Source of the DNA: JAZOXB01 sp040096185
GTDB lineage: Bacteria; Bacillota; Clostridia; Oscillospirales; Oscillospiraceae
Direction: 5' to 3'
DNA length: 13,219 bases
Assembly (NCBI RefSeq): GCF_040096185.1
Contig: NZ_JBBMFF010000114.1
Location: forward strand, 1-13,219
Each line of letters begins with the position of its first letter. The first letter of the stretch is position 1. The notes under the pieces were generated by a model. It did not search any database. It saw only the letters and a program-made list of their open reading frames with translations, and was not told the DNA's origin. Positions 1 through 7,300 of the stretch are shown here, piece after piece. Position numbers and translations under genes: made by a program.

Positions 1-37
1 CGTTGGCGGCTTTGCCGCCTTACGGATGCGGCATGCC
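1..37. repeat. Dispersed hairpin repeat, copy 1 (left window edge)
   Basis: A 37-base sequence that recurs in the same orientation at 13183-13219 with a single difference (T at 12, C in the other copy). It contains a perfect 6-bp stem GGCGGC/GCCGCC (5-10 with 14-19) around a 3-base loop, and ends in the 8-base palindrome GGCATGCC (30-37). The only mismatch between copies falls in the loop, so the stem is kept. No T-run follows, so it is not an obvious intrinsic terminator. It may belong to a REP- or MITE-like family in this genome; only two copies are visible, so that is inference. Confidence 0.7.
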
Positions 38-189
38 CCTTGCGGGTACACAAAGTATTCCTGCGTTTTCCATACCTTGACTTGCCAAAAAATCTCTCGC
101 CATCCACTCTTGCTGATCTAAGCAGAGCTTCCTGAAAGCAATCTGTGTAACGGGTGATATTTTTCTCGGAGCGTGAAACGGAAATGGAT

Positions 190-549
190 ATGACTGTCAA
201 GCGTGGCGATATTTTCTATGCCGATCTCAGTCCGGTCGTCGGCAGTGAGCAGGGGGGCACGCGGCCCGTGCTCATCGTGCAGAACGACATGGGCAACCGG
301 CATTCTCCCACGGTGATTGCGGCGGCGATCACGAGCCAGATGAACAAGGCAAAGCTGCCGACGCACATTGAGCTGACCGGCCGGAACGTCGGCCTGACGA
401 AGGACTCTGTCGTGCTGCTCGAGCAGATCCGCACCATTGACAAGCGCCGCCTGCGCGAGCACATGGGCAGGCTCGATGCGGCCATGATGAATCAGGTCGA
501 CAACGCCATTGCGGTCAGCTTTGGCCTGCCGAAGGGCGAAACGGAATGA
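190..549 (+). CDS. ndoA: Type II toxin, NdoA/MazF (PemK-like) mRNA interferase
   Basis: Predicted cytoplasmic sequence-specific endoribonuclease of the MazF/PemK family, 119 aa. The start VKRGDIFYADLSPVVGSEQGG-type region is nearly residue-for-residue that of Bacillus subtilis NdoA (116 aa), an enzyme known to cut mRNA within UACAU. Family-conserved R25 (GGTRPVL), T48 (AAAIT) and the EQIRTIDK segment (78-85) are present, so it looks intact and active. The start at 190 is chosen because it matches the Bacillus N-terminus and has a GGAA element 6 bases upstream; ATG 184 would add two residues, and a GTG at 154 is unlikely. In Bacillus the antitoxin gene lies directly upstream, but here 38-189 contains no ORF I could support, and the edge repeat lies at 1-37. 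No convincing promoter was seen. A strong terminator follows 7 bases after the stop. Confidence 0.93.
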   Translation: MTVKRGDIFYADLSPVVGSEQGGTRPVLIVQNDMGNRHSPTVIAAAITSQMNKAKLPTHIELTGRNVGLTKDSVVLLEQIRTIDKRRLREHMGRLDAAMMNQVDNAIAVSFGLPKGETE

Positions 550-556
550 TGCGCCA

Positions 557-589
557 CCCTCCCGCATAGGCTGTGCGGGAGGGATTTTT
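557..589 (+). terminator. Intrinsic terminator after ndoA
   Basis: A perfect 10-bp GC-rich stem (557-566 pairing with 574-583) with a 7-base loop is followed by A and five T (585-589). It begins 7 bases after the ndoA stop and ends one base before the ATG of the next gene. Its 3' arm contains GGGAGGG, the apparent ribosome site of that gene, so termination and translation start overlap physically. Confidence 0.85.
578..583 (+). promoter_or_regulatory. Shine-Dalgarno of the 591 gene, inside the terminator stem
   Basis: GGAGGG, 7 bases before ATG 591, is a near-ideal ribosome site and favours 591 over the adjacent ATG at 594. All of its bases are paired in the terminator hairpin at 557-589, so read-through RNA from ndoA would have this site sequestered when the hairpin folds. 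Confidence 0.6.
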
Positions 590-590
590 G

Positions 591-1220
591 ATGATGGAAT
601 TGAGCGTTTGGGAGCAGGGCGAGCAGATCGGTACCGTAACGGCGCAGCAGGATGGGCTGTTCTATATTTTTATCTGCAAAATTTCCAAGCATGCGGAACA
701 ACTGCGCCGCATTTACGTCATATCTAAATGGAGAGTGGAGTATCTCGGCATTCCGTATCCGCGCCGTGAGGGCGCAGAGCTGCAGGCCTGCATCCCGGTG
801 TCGCATTTTCCGGACGGGCTGACGGCCGCTGCGGCGGCTGCCATGCCGCGCGGCGCGTGGCTCCCGTGGTGCGGCGAGGCGGACGGCGTTCCCATCCGCA
901 ACGGCCTGCTCAAGCAGCTGGAGGACGGCTATGCGCTTGCCCTGCTGCCAGAGGAGGCACAGCAGCTGCCGCAATGGCTGCCGCAGGCGGCGGAGCAGGA
1001 GCTTATGGGCCGGGCGCGGCTGGTGTTCCGGCTCGATGCGGCGGGATGCATGCCCTCCATAGAAATGACAGAAAACGGAGGAAGTACCGATGAAGCACAG
1101 AATTTTAGCGATCCTTTTGCTGGCAGCGTGCCTTCTGACGCTGCTCCCGGCGACGGCGATGGCCGTCCCGGAGACGGAGACCCGCTCGAAGGGCGGCAAG
1201 CTGATCGCCCTGACATTTGA
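591..1220 (+). CDS. Hypothetical protein
   Basis: A 209-aa protein I do not recognise. It has no signal peptide or obvious membrane segment and looks cytoplasmic. The N-terminal part (about 1-170) has normal globular composition, with a Trp/Tyr-rich stretch (YLGIPYPR, WLPWCG) and an Ala/Gln/Glu-rich helical region near 125-155. The last 43 or so residues are low-complexity (Asp, Gly, Pro-rich) and are read in another frame through the ribosome site, start and signal-peptide codons of the deacetylase gene, giving an overlap of 131 bases. That is unusually long, so the tail may be biologically irrelevant: the natural stop may have been lost by a frameshift, since the +1 frame has a TAG near 1060. 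The start is set at 591 by the strong GGAGGG site. It is probably co-transcribed with the deacetylase, possibly by read-through from ndoA, as no separate promoter is seen. Confidence 0.6.
   Translation: MMELSVWEQGEQIGTVTAQQDGLFYIFICKISKHAEQLRRIYVISKWRVEYLGIPYPRREGAELQACIPVSHFPDGLTAAAAAAMPRGAWLPWCGEADGVPIRNGLLKQLEDGYALALLPEEAQQLPQWLPQAAEQELMGRARLVFRLDAAGCMPSIEMTENGGSTDEAQNFSDPFAGSVPSDAAPGDGDGRPGDGDPLEGRQADRPDI
1077..1084 (+). promoter_or_regulatory. Shine-Dalgarno of the deacetylase gene
   Basis: GGAGGAAG lies 5 bases before ATG 1090. This strong site, together with the signal peptide that begins at 1090, fixes the start of the deacetylase even though it lies inside the upstream reading frame. 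Confidence 0.75.
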
Positions 1221-2805
1221 CGACGGCCCCGGACCCTATACGCGCCGCCTGCTCGAGGGGCTGGCAAAGCGCGGCGTCAAGGCGACGTTCTTCATGCTCG
1301 GTCAGCAGGCCGAAAACTACGATGTGACGGCGGGCCTCGTCCGCGATGCCGGCCATCAGATCGCCTCGCATACATACGATCACCCGCAGCTGAGCAAAAA
1401 GACGGACTCGCAGGTGAGGTGGCAGATCAGCCATACGGCCGATATTCTCAACCGCATCACGGGCTATGGCACGCATTATCTTGTGCGCCCGCCCTACGGC
1501 GATTATAATTCCCGCGTGCTGTCGCTGCTGGACAATCCGGCCATTCTCTGGTCCGTCGATCCGCTGGACTGGAAGTACCGCAATGCAGACACCGTCTGCA
1601 CGAACATCGTCAACGGAGCACATGACGGCGCGATCGTGCTGGCGCACGACATCCACTCCACCACGGTGGACGGCGTCCTGATGGCCATTGACAAGCTGCA
1701 GGCCAAGGGCTATGAATTTGTTACGGTGAACGAGCTGTTCCGCCGCCGCGGCGTCTCGCTGGAGAAGGGCCACACCTACAGCTCCTGCAAGCCGACCGGA
1801 ACGGATCTCGGCCCCGTAAATGCACCGACCGTCACGGAGGCGGGCGGAAAGGTCACCATCACGGCCGACAAGGGCGCAGTGATCTACTATACGCTCGACG
1901 GCTCCTCGCCGCTGGCCTCCGGCCGGGTTTATTCCGGTCCCATTGAGGCAAAGGCAGGCCAGACCCTTCGCGCTGTGGCCGCCTTTAATCTGAATGGCAG
2001 TGCCAGCGCTGAGACCTCGGTCCAGGTGCGCGGCATTACGCTGAAGGAGCCGACAGTCAGGGCTCTGAACGGCAAGGTTATGATCTCCAATCCGAATCCG
2101 AATTCCGAGCTGCGCTACACGCTCGACGGCTCTGCTCCGACGGAGCGCTCGGCGGTTTACCCTTCCTCCGGTTTGGAATTTTTTACCGGAATTCTGCGCT
2201 ATCGCGTGTTTGCAAAGGAGGGATGTGGCCAGACGTACACGCTCTATCTGAGCAAGTCCGGCCATCTCTTTCGCGACGTGCCCACAAATTCCTGGTATTT
2301 CGAAAGCATTGACCGGGCAGTCTCTCTGGATCTTCTTAAAGGCGTGGGAGACTTTGCGTATGAACCGGATGGAGGCCTGAACCGCGCCATGTTCGTTACG
2401 ATGCTGGCGCGTGCCGTCGGCGAGAGCCTCCCGGACAGCGCAGCGGGCTTTTCCGACGTGAAGGGCGGCCAATGGTACACGGCAGCGATGAGCTGGGCCC
2501 TGCGGAAAAATCTGATCCGCGGCTATGAGGATGGCTCCTATCGCCCCGAGGCGCTCATCACGCGCGAGGAGATGTGCGTCATTCTCGACCGCCTTATGCA
2601 GCAGCGCGGCGAGACGCTCCACACCGGAAAGCTGAGCTTTGCCGACACGGCGTCCATTTCCGTCTGGGCGCGAGACAGCGTCGCGCGCATGACGGCCCTC
2701 GGCCTTATCCGCGGCGCGGAGAACAACCGCTTCTTCCCGCAGCGCACGACCACGCGCGCCGAGGCTGCGACGGTCATGCTCCGCATCTACGACCATCTGC
2801 ACTGA
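1090..2805 (+). CDS. Secreted polysaccharide deacetylase (NodB) with SLH domains
   Basis: A 571-aa surface enzyme predicted to remove N-acetyl groups from an amino-sugar polymer, most plausibly peptidoglycan or another wall glycan. A signal peptide (1-25, cleavage near AMA/V) is followed by a NodB domain (about 36-222) with all five family motifs: TFDDGP (D44, D45), HTYDH (H94, H98; metal ligands with D45), RPPYG (133-137), DPLDW (D157, D160, W161) and LAH (H186). Two chitobiase/hexosaminidase C-terminal-like beta domains follow (about 245-313 and 320-388, each with YTLDGS), then three SLH domains (about 392-445, 453-507, 515-571) whose TRAE-type motifs read NRAM, TREE and TRAE. SLH domains normally bind pyruvylated secondary wall polymer, so the enzyme is probably wall-anchored. 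The catalytic set is complete, so activity is likely; the exact substrate cannot be told. It ends 9 bases before a shared terminator hairpin. Confidence 0.93.
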   Translation: MKHRILAILLLAACLLTLLPATAMAVPETETRSKGGKLIALTFDDGPGPYTRRLLEGLAKRGVKATFFMLGQQAENYDVTAGLVRDAGHQIASHTYDHPQLSKKTDSQVRWQISHTADILNRITGYGTHYLVRPPYGDYNSRVLSLLDNPAILWSVDPLDWKYRNADTVCTNIVNGAHDGAIVLAHDIHSTTVDGVLMAIDKLQAKGYEFVTVNELFRRRGVSLEKGHTYSSCKPTGTDLGPVNAPTVTEAGGKVTITADKGAVIYYTLDGSSPLASGRVYSGPIEAKAGQTLRAVAAFNLNGSASAETSVQVRGITLKEPTVRALNGKVMISNPNPNSELRYTLDGSAPTERSAVYPSSGLEFFTGILRYRVFAKEGCGQTYTLYLSKSGHLFRDVPTNSWYFESIDRAVSLDLLKGVGDFAYEPDGGLNRAMFVTMLARAVGESLPDSAAGFSDVKGGQWYTAAMSWALRKNLIRGYEDGSYRPEALITREEMCVILDRLMQQRGETLHTGKLSFADTASISVWARDSVARMTALGLIRGAENNRFFPQRTTTRAEAATVMLRIYDHLH

Positions 2806-2814
2806 AACACAAAG

Positions 2815-2852
2815 TGCCCCTGCCATGCTTTCGGCGTGGCAGGGGCATTATT
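2815..2852. terminator. Convergent terminator between deacetylase gene and fumC
   Basis: An 11-bp perfect stem (2815-2825 with 2837-2847) can be extended inwards by a G-T and two G-C pairs, leaving a short TTTCG loop. On the + strand it is followed by TTATT; on the - strand the downstream bases are only moderately T-rich (ACTTTGTGTTT). It lies between the deacetylase stop (2805) and the fumC stop (2858) and probably serves both genes. Confidence 0.75.
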
Positions 2853-2857
2853 GTGCT

Positions 2858-4234
2858 TTAGACCATCTCTTCGGGATGGAACAGAGCGTCGAACTGCTCG
2901 CCGGTCAGGCAGCCAAGGCGCAGGCATGCCTCGCGGAGCGTCAGGTCCTCCCGGTGGGCGAGCTTTGCAGTCTCGGCAGCCGCTTCATAGCCGATCGTGG
3001 GGCTGAGCGCCGTGACGAGCATGAGGGAGCGGCGGAGATTTTCCGCCATTTTCTCGCGGTTGGCGCGGATGCCGTCGGCGCAGCGCAGGCGGAACGAGCG
3101 CATGCCCTCGGCCAGCAGCCGCGCGGACTGCAGGAATTCGTGCGCCAGAACGGGCAGGAAGACGTTCAGCTCGAAATTGCCCTGCGAGGCCGCAAAGCCG
3201 ATCCCGGCTCCGTTCGCCATGACCTGCACGGCGATCATCGTCAGCGCCTCGCACTGCGTCGGGTTGACCTTGCCGGGCATGATGGACGAACCGGGCTCGT
3301 TCTCCGGCAGGAACAGCTCACCGAGACCGTTGCGTGGGCCGGAGCCGAGCCAGCGGATATCGTTTGCCAGCTTCATCAGGTCGCCTGCCAGCGCCTGCAG
3401 CGCGCCGTGGGCGAAGACCAGCTCGTCGCGGGAGGTGAGGGCGTGGAACTTGTTCGGGGCGCTGCGGAAGTCCTTGCCCGTCAGGCGGCTGATCTCCGCA
3501 GCGACCTCTTCGGCAAAGCCTGCGGGGGCGTTCAGCCCCGTGCCGACGGCCGTGCCGCCCAGCGCAAGCTCCCGCAGCGGCGGAAGCGCCAGCCGGATCA
3601 GCTCCGCATCGCGCTCGAGGCTGCTGCGCCAGCCGGAGATCTCCTGCGGGAACGAAATGGGCGTGGCATCCTGCAGGTGGGTGCGTCCGGCCTTGATGAC
3701 GCCCTCATTTTCGGCCTCGAGGCGCTTGAGAGAGTCGATCAGCTCCGCCAGCGCGGGCAGGGCGCCGTCCTCGAGCGCGCAGACGGCCGCGATATGCAGG
3801 GCTGTGGGGAACGTGTCGTTCGAGGACTGCGAGCGGTTGACGTCATCATTCGGGTGCAGCAGCCGCCTGCCCGCCAGCTCGTTGCCGCGGTTCGCGATGA
3901 CCTCGTTTGCGTTCATGTTCGTCTGCGTGCCGGAGCCGGTCTGCCAGACGACAAGCGGAAAGTGGTCTGCCAGCTTTCCGGAGATAATTTCATCGGCTGC
4001 GGCGCAGATGGCGCTGCATTTTTCTGCCGTCATGGCGGCAGGGCACAGGCGGGCGTTCGTTATGGCGGCCGCCTTTTTCAGGATGCCGAATGCGTGGATG
4101 ATCTCCGGCGGCATGGGCTCGCGGCCCTGCCCGATCGGGAAGTTTTCAAAGCTGCGCTGCGTCTGCGCGCCCCAATAGCGGTCCGCAGGCACGCGGACGT
4201 CGCCCATGGAGTCGTGCTCCATGCGATATTCCAT
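2858..4234 (-). CDS. fumC: Class II fumarate hydratase
   Basis: A 458-aa cytoplasmic enzyme catalysing fumarate + water = malate; it is oxygen-stable and needs no iron-sulphur cluster. The family signature GSSIMPGKVNPTQCEA (315-330) is complete, with the predicted catalytic base S316, K322 and N324. GRTHLQDATP (183-192) carries the second catalytic residue H186. WQTGSGTQTNMN (97-108) and SSNDTFP (137-143) form the substrate pocket. The G in IMPGKVNP and the HLQDA motif favour fumarase over aspartate ammonia-lyase. Length is as usual for FumC (about 460). The start is ATG 4234, with GAGG 8 bases upstream; a GTG at 4243 overlaps that ribosome site and is unlikely. It has its own promoter (4283-4311) and a convergent terminator (2815-2852), so it appears to be a single-gene unit unrelated to the two surface-protein genes beside it. 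Confidence 0.96.
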   Translation of the reverse strand: MEYRMEHDSMGDVRVPADRYWGAQTQRSFENFPIGQGREPMPPEIIHAFGILKKAAAITNARLCPAAMTAEKCSAICAAADEIISGKLADHFPLVVWQTGSGTQTNMNANEVIANRGNELAGRRLLHPNDDVNRSQSSNDTFPTALHIAAVCALEDGALPALAELIDSLKRLEAENEGVIKAGRTHLQDATPISFPQEISGWRSSLERDAELIRLALPPLRELALGGTAVGTGLNAPAGFAEEVAAEISRLTGKDFRSAPNKFHALTSRDELVFAHGALQALAGDLMKLANDIRWLGSGPRNGLGELFLPENEPGSSIMPGKVNPTQCEALTMIAVQVMANGAGIGFAASQGNFELNVFLPVLAHEFLQSARLLAEGMRSFRLRCADGIRANREKMAENLRRSLMLVTALSPTIGYEAAAETAKLAHREDLTLREACLRLGCLTGEQFDALFHPEEMV

Positions 4235-4242
4235 ATCCTTCA

Positions 4243-4246
4243 CCTC
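4243..4246 (-). promoter_or_regulatory. Shine-Dalgarno of fumC
   Basis: GAGG on the - strand, 8 bases before ATG 4234. It decides the start against the in-frame GTG at 4243, which lies within the site itself. Confidence 0.6.
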
Positions 4247-4250
4247 AGAA

Positions 4251-4274
4251 GCGGGCCGTGTGCCCGCATTTTTT
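4251..4274. other. Hairpin in the fumC leader / possible antisense terminator
   Basis: A 6-bp stem GCGGGC/GCCCGC (4251-4256 with 4262-4267) with a 5-base loop. Read on the + strand it is followed by A and six T, like an intrinsic terminator that would stop transcription coming antisense out of fumC. Read on the - strand it lies in the fumC 5' leader, immediately before the ribosome site. Which role applies cannot be told from the sequence. Confidence 0.4.
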
Positions 4275-4282
4275 CTGCCGAT

Positions 4283-4311
4283 ACCATATCATCCCCGCCG
4301 CGCCGTGTCAA
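4283..4311 (-). promoter_or_regulatory. fumC: Sigma-A-type promoter of fumC
   Basis: On the - strand, a perfect -35 box TTGACA (4311-4306) is separated by exactly 17 bases from TATGGT (4288-4283; 4 of 6 consensus). Transcription would start near 4276, giving a leader of about 40 bases with the 4251-4267 hairpin and then the ribosome site. This is the only clear promoter found in the window. Confidence 0.75.
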
Positions 4312-4330
4312 GTGCGCAGGAGAATATCGG

Positions 4331-4368
4331 ATAAAATGCGCCCCGCAGCTTTTCGGGCTGCGGGGCGC
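4331..4368 (-). terminator. Intrinsic terminator of the giant surface-protein gene
   Basis: On the - strand, a perfect 12-bp GC-rich stem (4368-4357 with 4349-4338) and 7-base loop is followed by ATTTTAT (4337-4331). It begins 24 bases after the stop codon of the 4393-13077 gene and ends 19 bases before the fumC -35 box, separating the two units. Confidence 0.85.
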
Positions 4369-4392
4369 GGGAAGGGGGGTGAAACGGTCAGG

Positions 4393-7300
4393 TTATGCGT
4401 TTGCCTTGACGTAGCGCATGAGGATGGCAGCCGCCTGCTCGCGGGCCGCAAGGCCCTGCGGGGCAAGATAGGTGCCGTCCGCTTCCTTCGAGCCGGTAAC
4501 GAGGCCCGTGGAAACGGCCCATGCCATGGCGTCTCTGGCGTAGGTGCTGACGCTTTCGGCATCGGGATAGCCGCTCAGCACGTCCGCCTCGGGCGCTTCG
4601 GCCTTGGCATAGCGGAAGAAGATCGCAGCCAGCTGCTCGCGGGTGACCGGCTCGGACGGGGCGAACTTGTTGCCGCCGACGCCGTTGACGATGCCGTTTG
4701 CGGCGGCCCAGGCGATCGCATCGGAGTACCACTGGCCGTCATCCACATCCGCAAAGCCGGACGGAGCGTCGACAGCCGGGCTGCCCGCCATGCGGTAGAG
4801 CACAGTGACGAGCATGGCGCGCGTCAGGGTGTCCTTCGGTGCAAACGTCGTAGAGGTCGTGCCGACCATGAGGCCGTTCTCGATCACGAAGCAGATGCCT
4901 TCCTTCGCCCAATCCGTCGGGATGTCGGTGTAGGCAGCGCACTTGTGGCCGAGGGCCGGGGTCTCGCTGTCCACATAGCTGTCGCCGCAGCGGCTGCAGG
5001 TGTGGGTCGTGTAGCCCGCCTCGTCCAGCGTCGGCTCGGTGACGACGGCCTGATAATCATGGCCGAGAGGGGCGGTGATCTCCGTGATGACGCTGTAGTC
5101 GCAGTGCTTGCAGGACTCGCGGACAAAGCCGTAGCCGAGGCAGGTGGCCGGGACGGTCTCCGTCTCGCAGTCATGGCCGACAGCGTCCACATAGTCCGCA
5201 ACATAGCTGTCGCCGCAGACGGAGCAGGTGTAGGTGGTGTAGCCCATCTTGTCGCAGGTCGGGGCGGTCACAACGGCTTCGTAGCTGTGCGCGACCGTCG
5301 GGATGGCCTCGGTGTAGGACTTGCCGCACTCGCTGCAGGTGAAGGTCTTCACGCCTTCCTCGGTACAGGTCGGTTCCTTCGTGACGACGGCTGTGTAGGT
5401 GTGTTCGAGCGCATCGGTGTAGCTGCCGACATAGCTGTCACCGCAGACGGAGCAGGTGTAGGTGGTGTAGCCCATCTTGTCGCAGGTCGGGGCAGTCACG
5501 ACGGCTTCATAGCTGTGGCCGGTGGCCGGGACGATGGAATCGACGTAGCTGTCGCCGCAGACGGAGCAGGTGTGCGTGGTATAACCGGCATTCGTGCAGG
5601 TCGGGGCAGTCACGACGGCATCGTAGCTGTGGCCGGTGGCCGGGACGATGGAATCGACGTAGCTGTCGCCGCAGACGGAGCAGGTATGTGTGGTGTAACC
5701 GTTGTTCGTGCAGGTCGGAGCCGTCACAACGGCTTCATAGGTGTGGTCCGCCTTTGCCAGAGCAACGTCATAGCTGTCACCGCAGTGCGAGCAGGTGAAG
5801 GTCTTCACGCCCTCTGCCGTGCAGGTCGGCACGCGGGTGATCTGCCAGACATAGTCATGGCCGGTGGCCGGGACGACAGAATCGATGTAGCTGTCGCCGC
5901 AGACGGAGCAGGTGTGCGTGGTGTAACCGGCGGCGGTGCAGGTCGGCGCAGTGACGGTATCCTCATAGCTGTGGCCGGTAGCCGGAACAATGGAATCAAC
6001 GTAGCTGTGGCCGCAGACGCTGCACAGATGCGTGGTATAACCGGCGGCAGTGCAGGTCGGGGCAGTCACGGTGAGCGTGTACTGATGACCGGCAGCGTCA
6101 ACATAGTTGTCGCGGTAGCTGTCGCCGCAGACGGAGCAGACGTGGTTCGTGTAGCCGTCCTTCTCGCAGGTCGGGGCAACGACCGATTCCTCGTAGCTGT
6201 GGCCGTTGGCCGGGACAAAGTCGGCCTTGACGGTCTCGCCGCAGGCGGTGCAGGTGTAGACCGTGTAGCCCTGCTCCGTGCAGGTCGGGGCGACGACCGT
6301 CGTCACTCCGAGCGTATGCTCGCTCTGGCCCTCGGCCAGCTTCTGCCAGACCAGAATGGGATAGCCGCCGTTGACCTTCTGCATGCAGGTGCCGTCAGCC
6401 TTGAAGGAAGCGCCGAGCTTCGTGACGAAGCCAGAGGCTTTCATGGCCTCAGCCGACATCTCTACGAAGACGGACGGATCATGCATCGTGGAATAGTTCA
6501 TCTTGCCGAGACCTTCGAGGCCGCAGGCGCGGTAGTAGACGTCTTTCACTTCAAGGTAGCTGCCCTCGGAGTAGTCCGCGTGCATGACGCCGATGGCAGC
6601 GCCGGGGTTACCGGCTGTCTTCAGACCGAGGTCGGTCACGGTGCCGGCGTTGTAGCAGTTGTGAACGTAGCTCTGCTCATAGACTCTCGAGGAGCTGGCG
6701 TCGAGCTTGCCGACGAGGCCGCCGATGCCGCAGTAGTTCTTGTCGCTGTGGCCGGTGATCGCGCCGGAGTTGTAGCTGTCGACGATGTAGCTCGGGCCAT
6801 TCGTGGCATCGGAGCTGCTGCCGACCGAGCCGACGAGGCCGCCGACATAGCAGTCGCCGGTGACGGCGCCGCTGTTGTAGGAGCGGGTGATGGAGGAACC
6901 ATAGCGGATCTCTGCGAACAGGCCACCGATGGCCTGCTTGCCCGTGCCGTAGGCAATGAGGCCGATGGCGCCGGTGTTGCAGGAGTCAACGACCTTCGTG
7001 GATTTGACCTCAGCGCCGAGACCACCGATCTTTGTGCGGCCGGTGATCGCACCGTTGTTCGCGCAGGCGGTGTAGGTTGTCGTCTCACTCTTGGGCACGA
7101 AGCCGGAGACGTAGTCGCCGTCGGAGGTTACGCTGCCGTTGTTCACGCAGCGCAGGAAGTCTGCGTTCTTCACCGTACCGGCAAAGCCGCCGACATAGCT
7201 CCAGGGATAGGGAGCCGTGCCCTGCTTGGCCGTGACGGTGACGTCCGTTGTGACGTCCGTAAAGGAGACGTATTCCGCAGCGCCGACGAGGCCGCCGGAA

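Noticed and set aside
77..105. TTGACT at 77-82 as the -35 box of an ndoA promoter
   Set aside because: No acceptable -10 box occurs 16-19 bases downstream (CCATCC at the best distance).
154..189. GTG at 154 as a start for the toxin gene, adding 12 residues
   Set aside because: Homology to Bacillus NdoA begins at the Met at 190, and ribosome-site spacing fits 184 or 190 better.
1105..4414. Long open frames antisense to the deacetylase (1105-2826, -) and to fumC (2825-4414, +)
   Set aside because: The opposite strands code for complete, motif-bearing enzymes; these frames are shadows of GC-rich codon use.
4948..6318. Tandem DNA repeats as a CRISPR array
   Set aside because: The units are about 114 bp, in frame, and code for homologous Cys-rich protein repeats, with no unique spacers.
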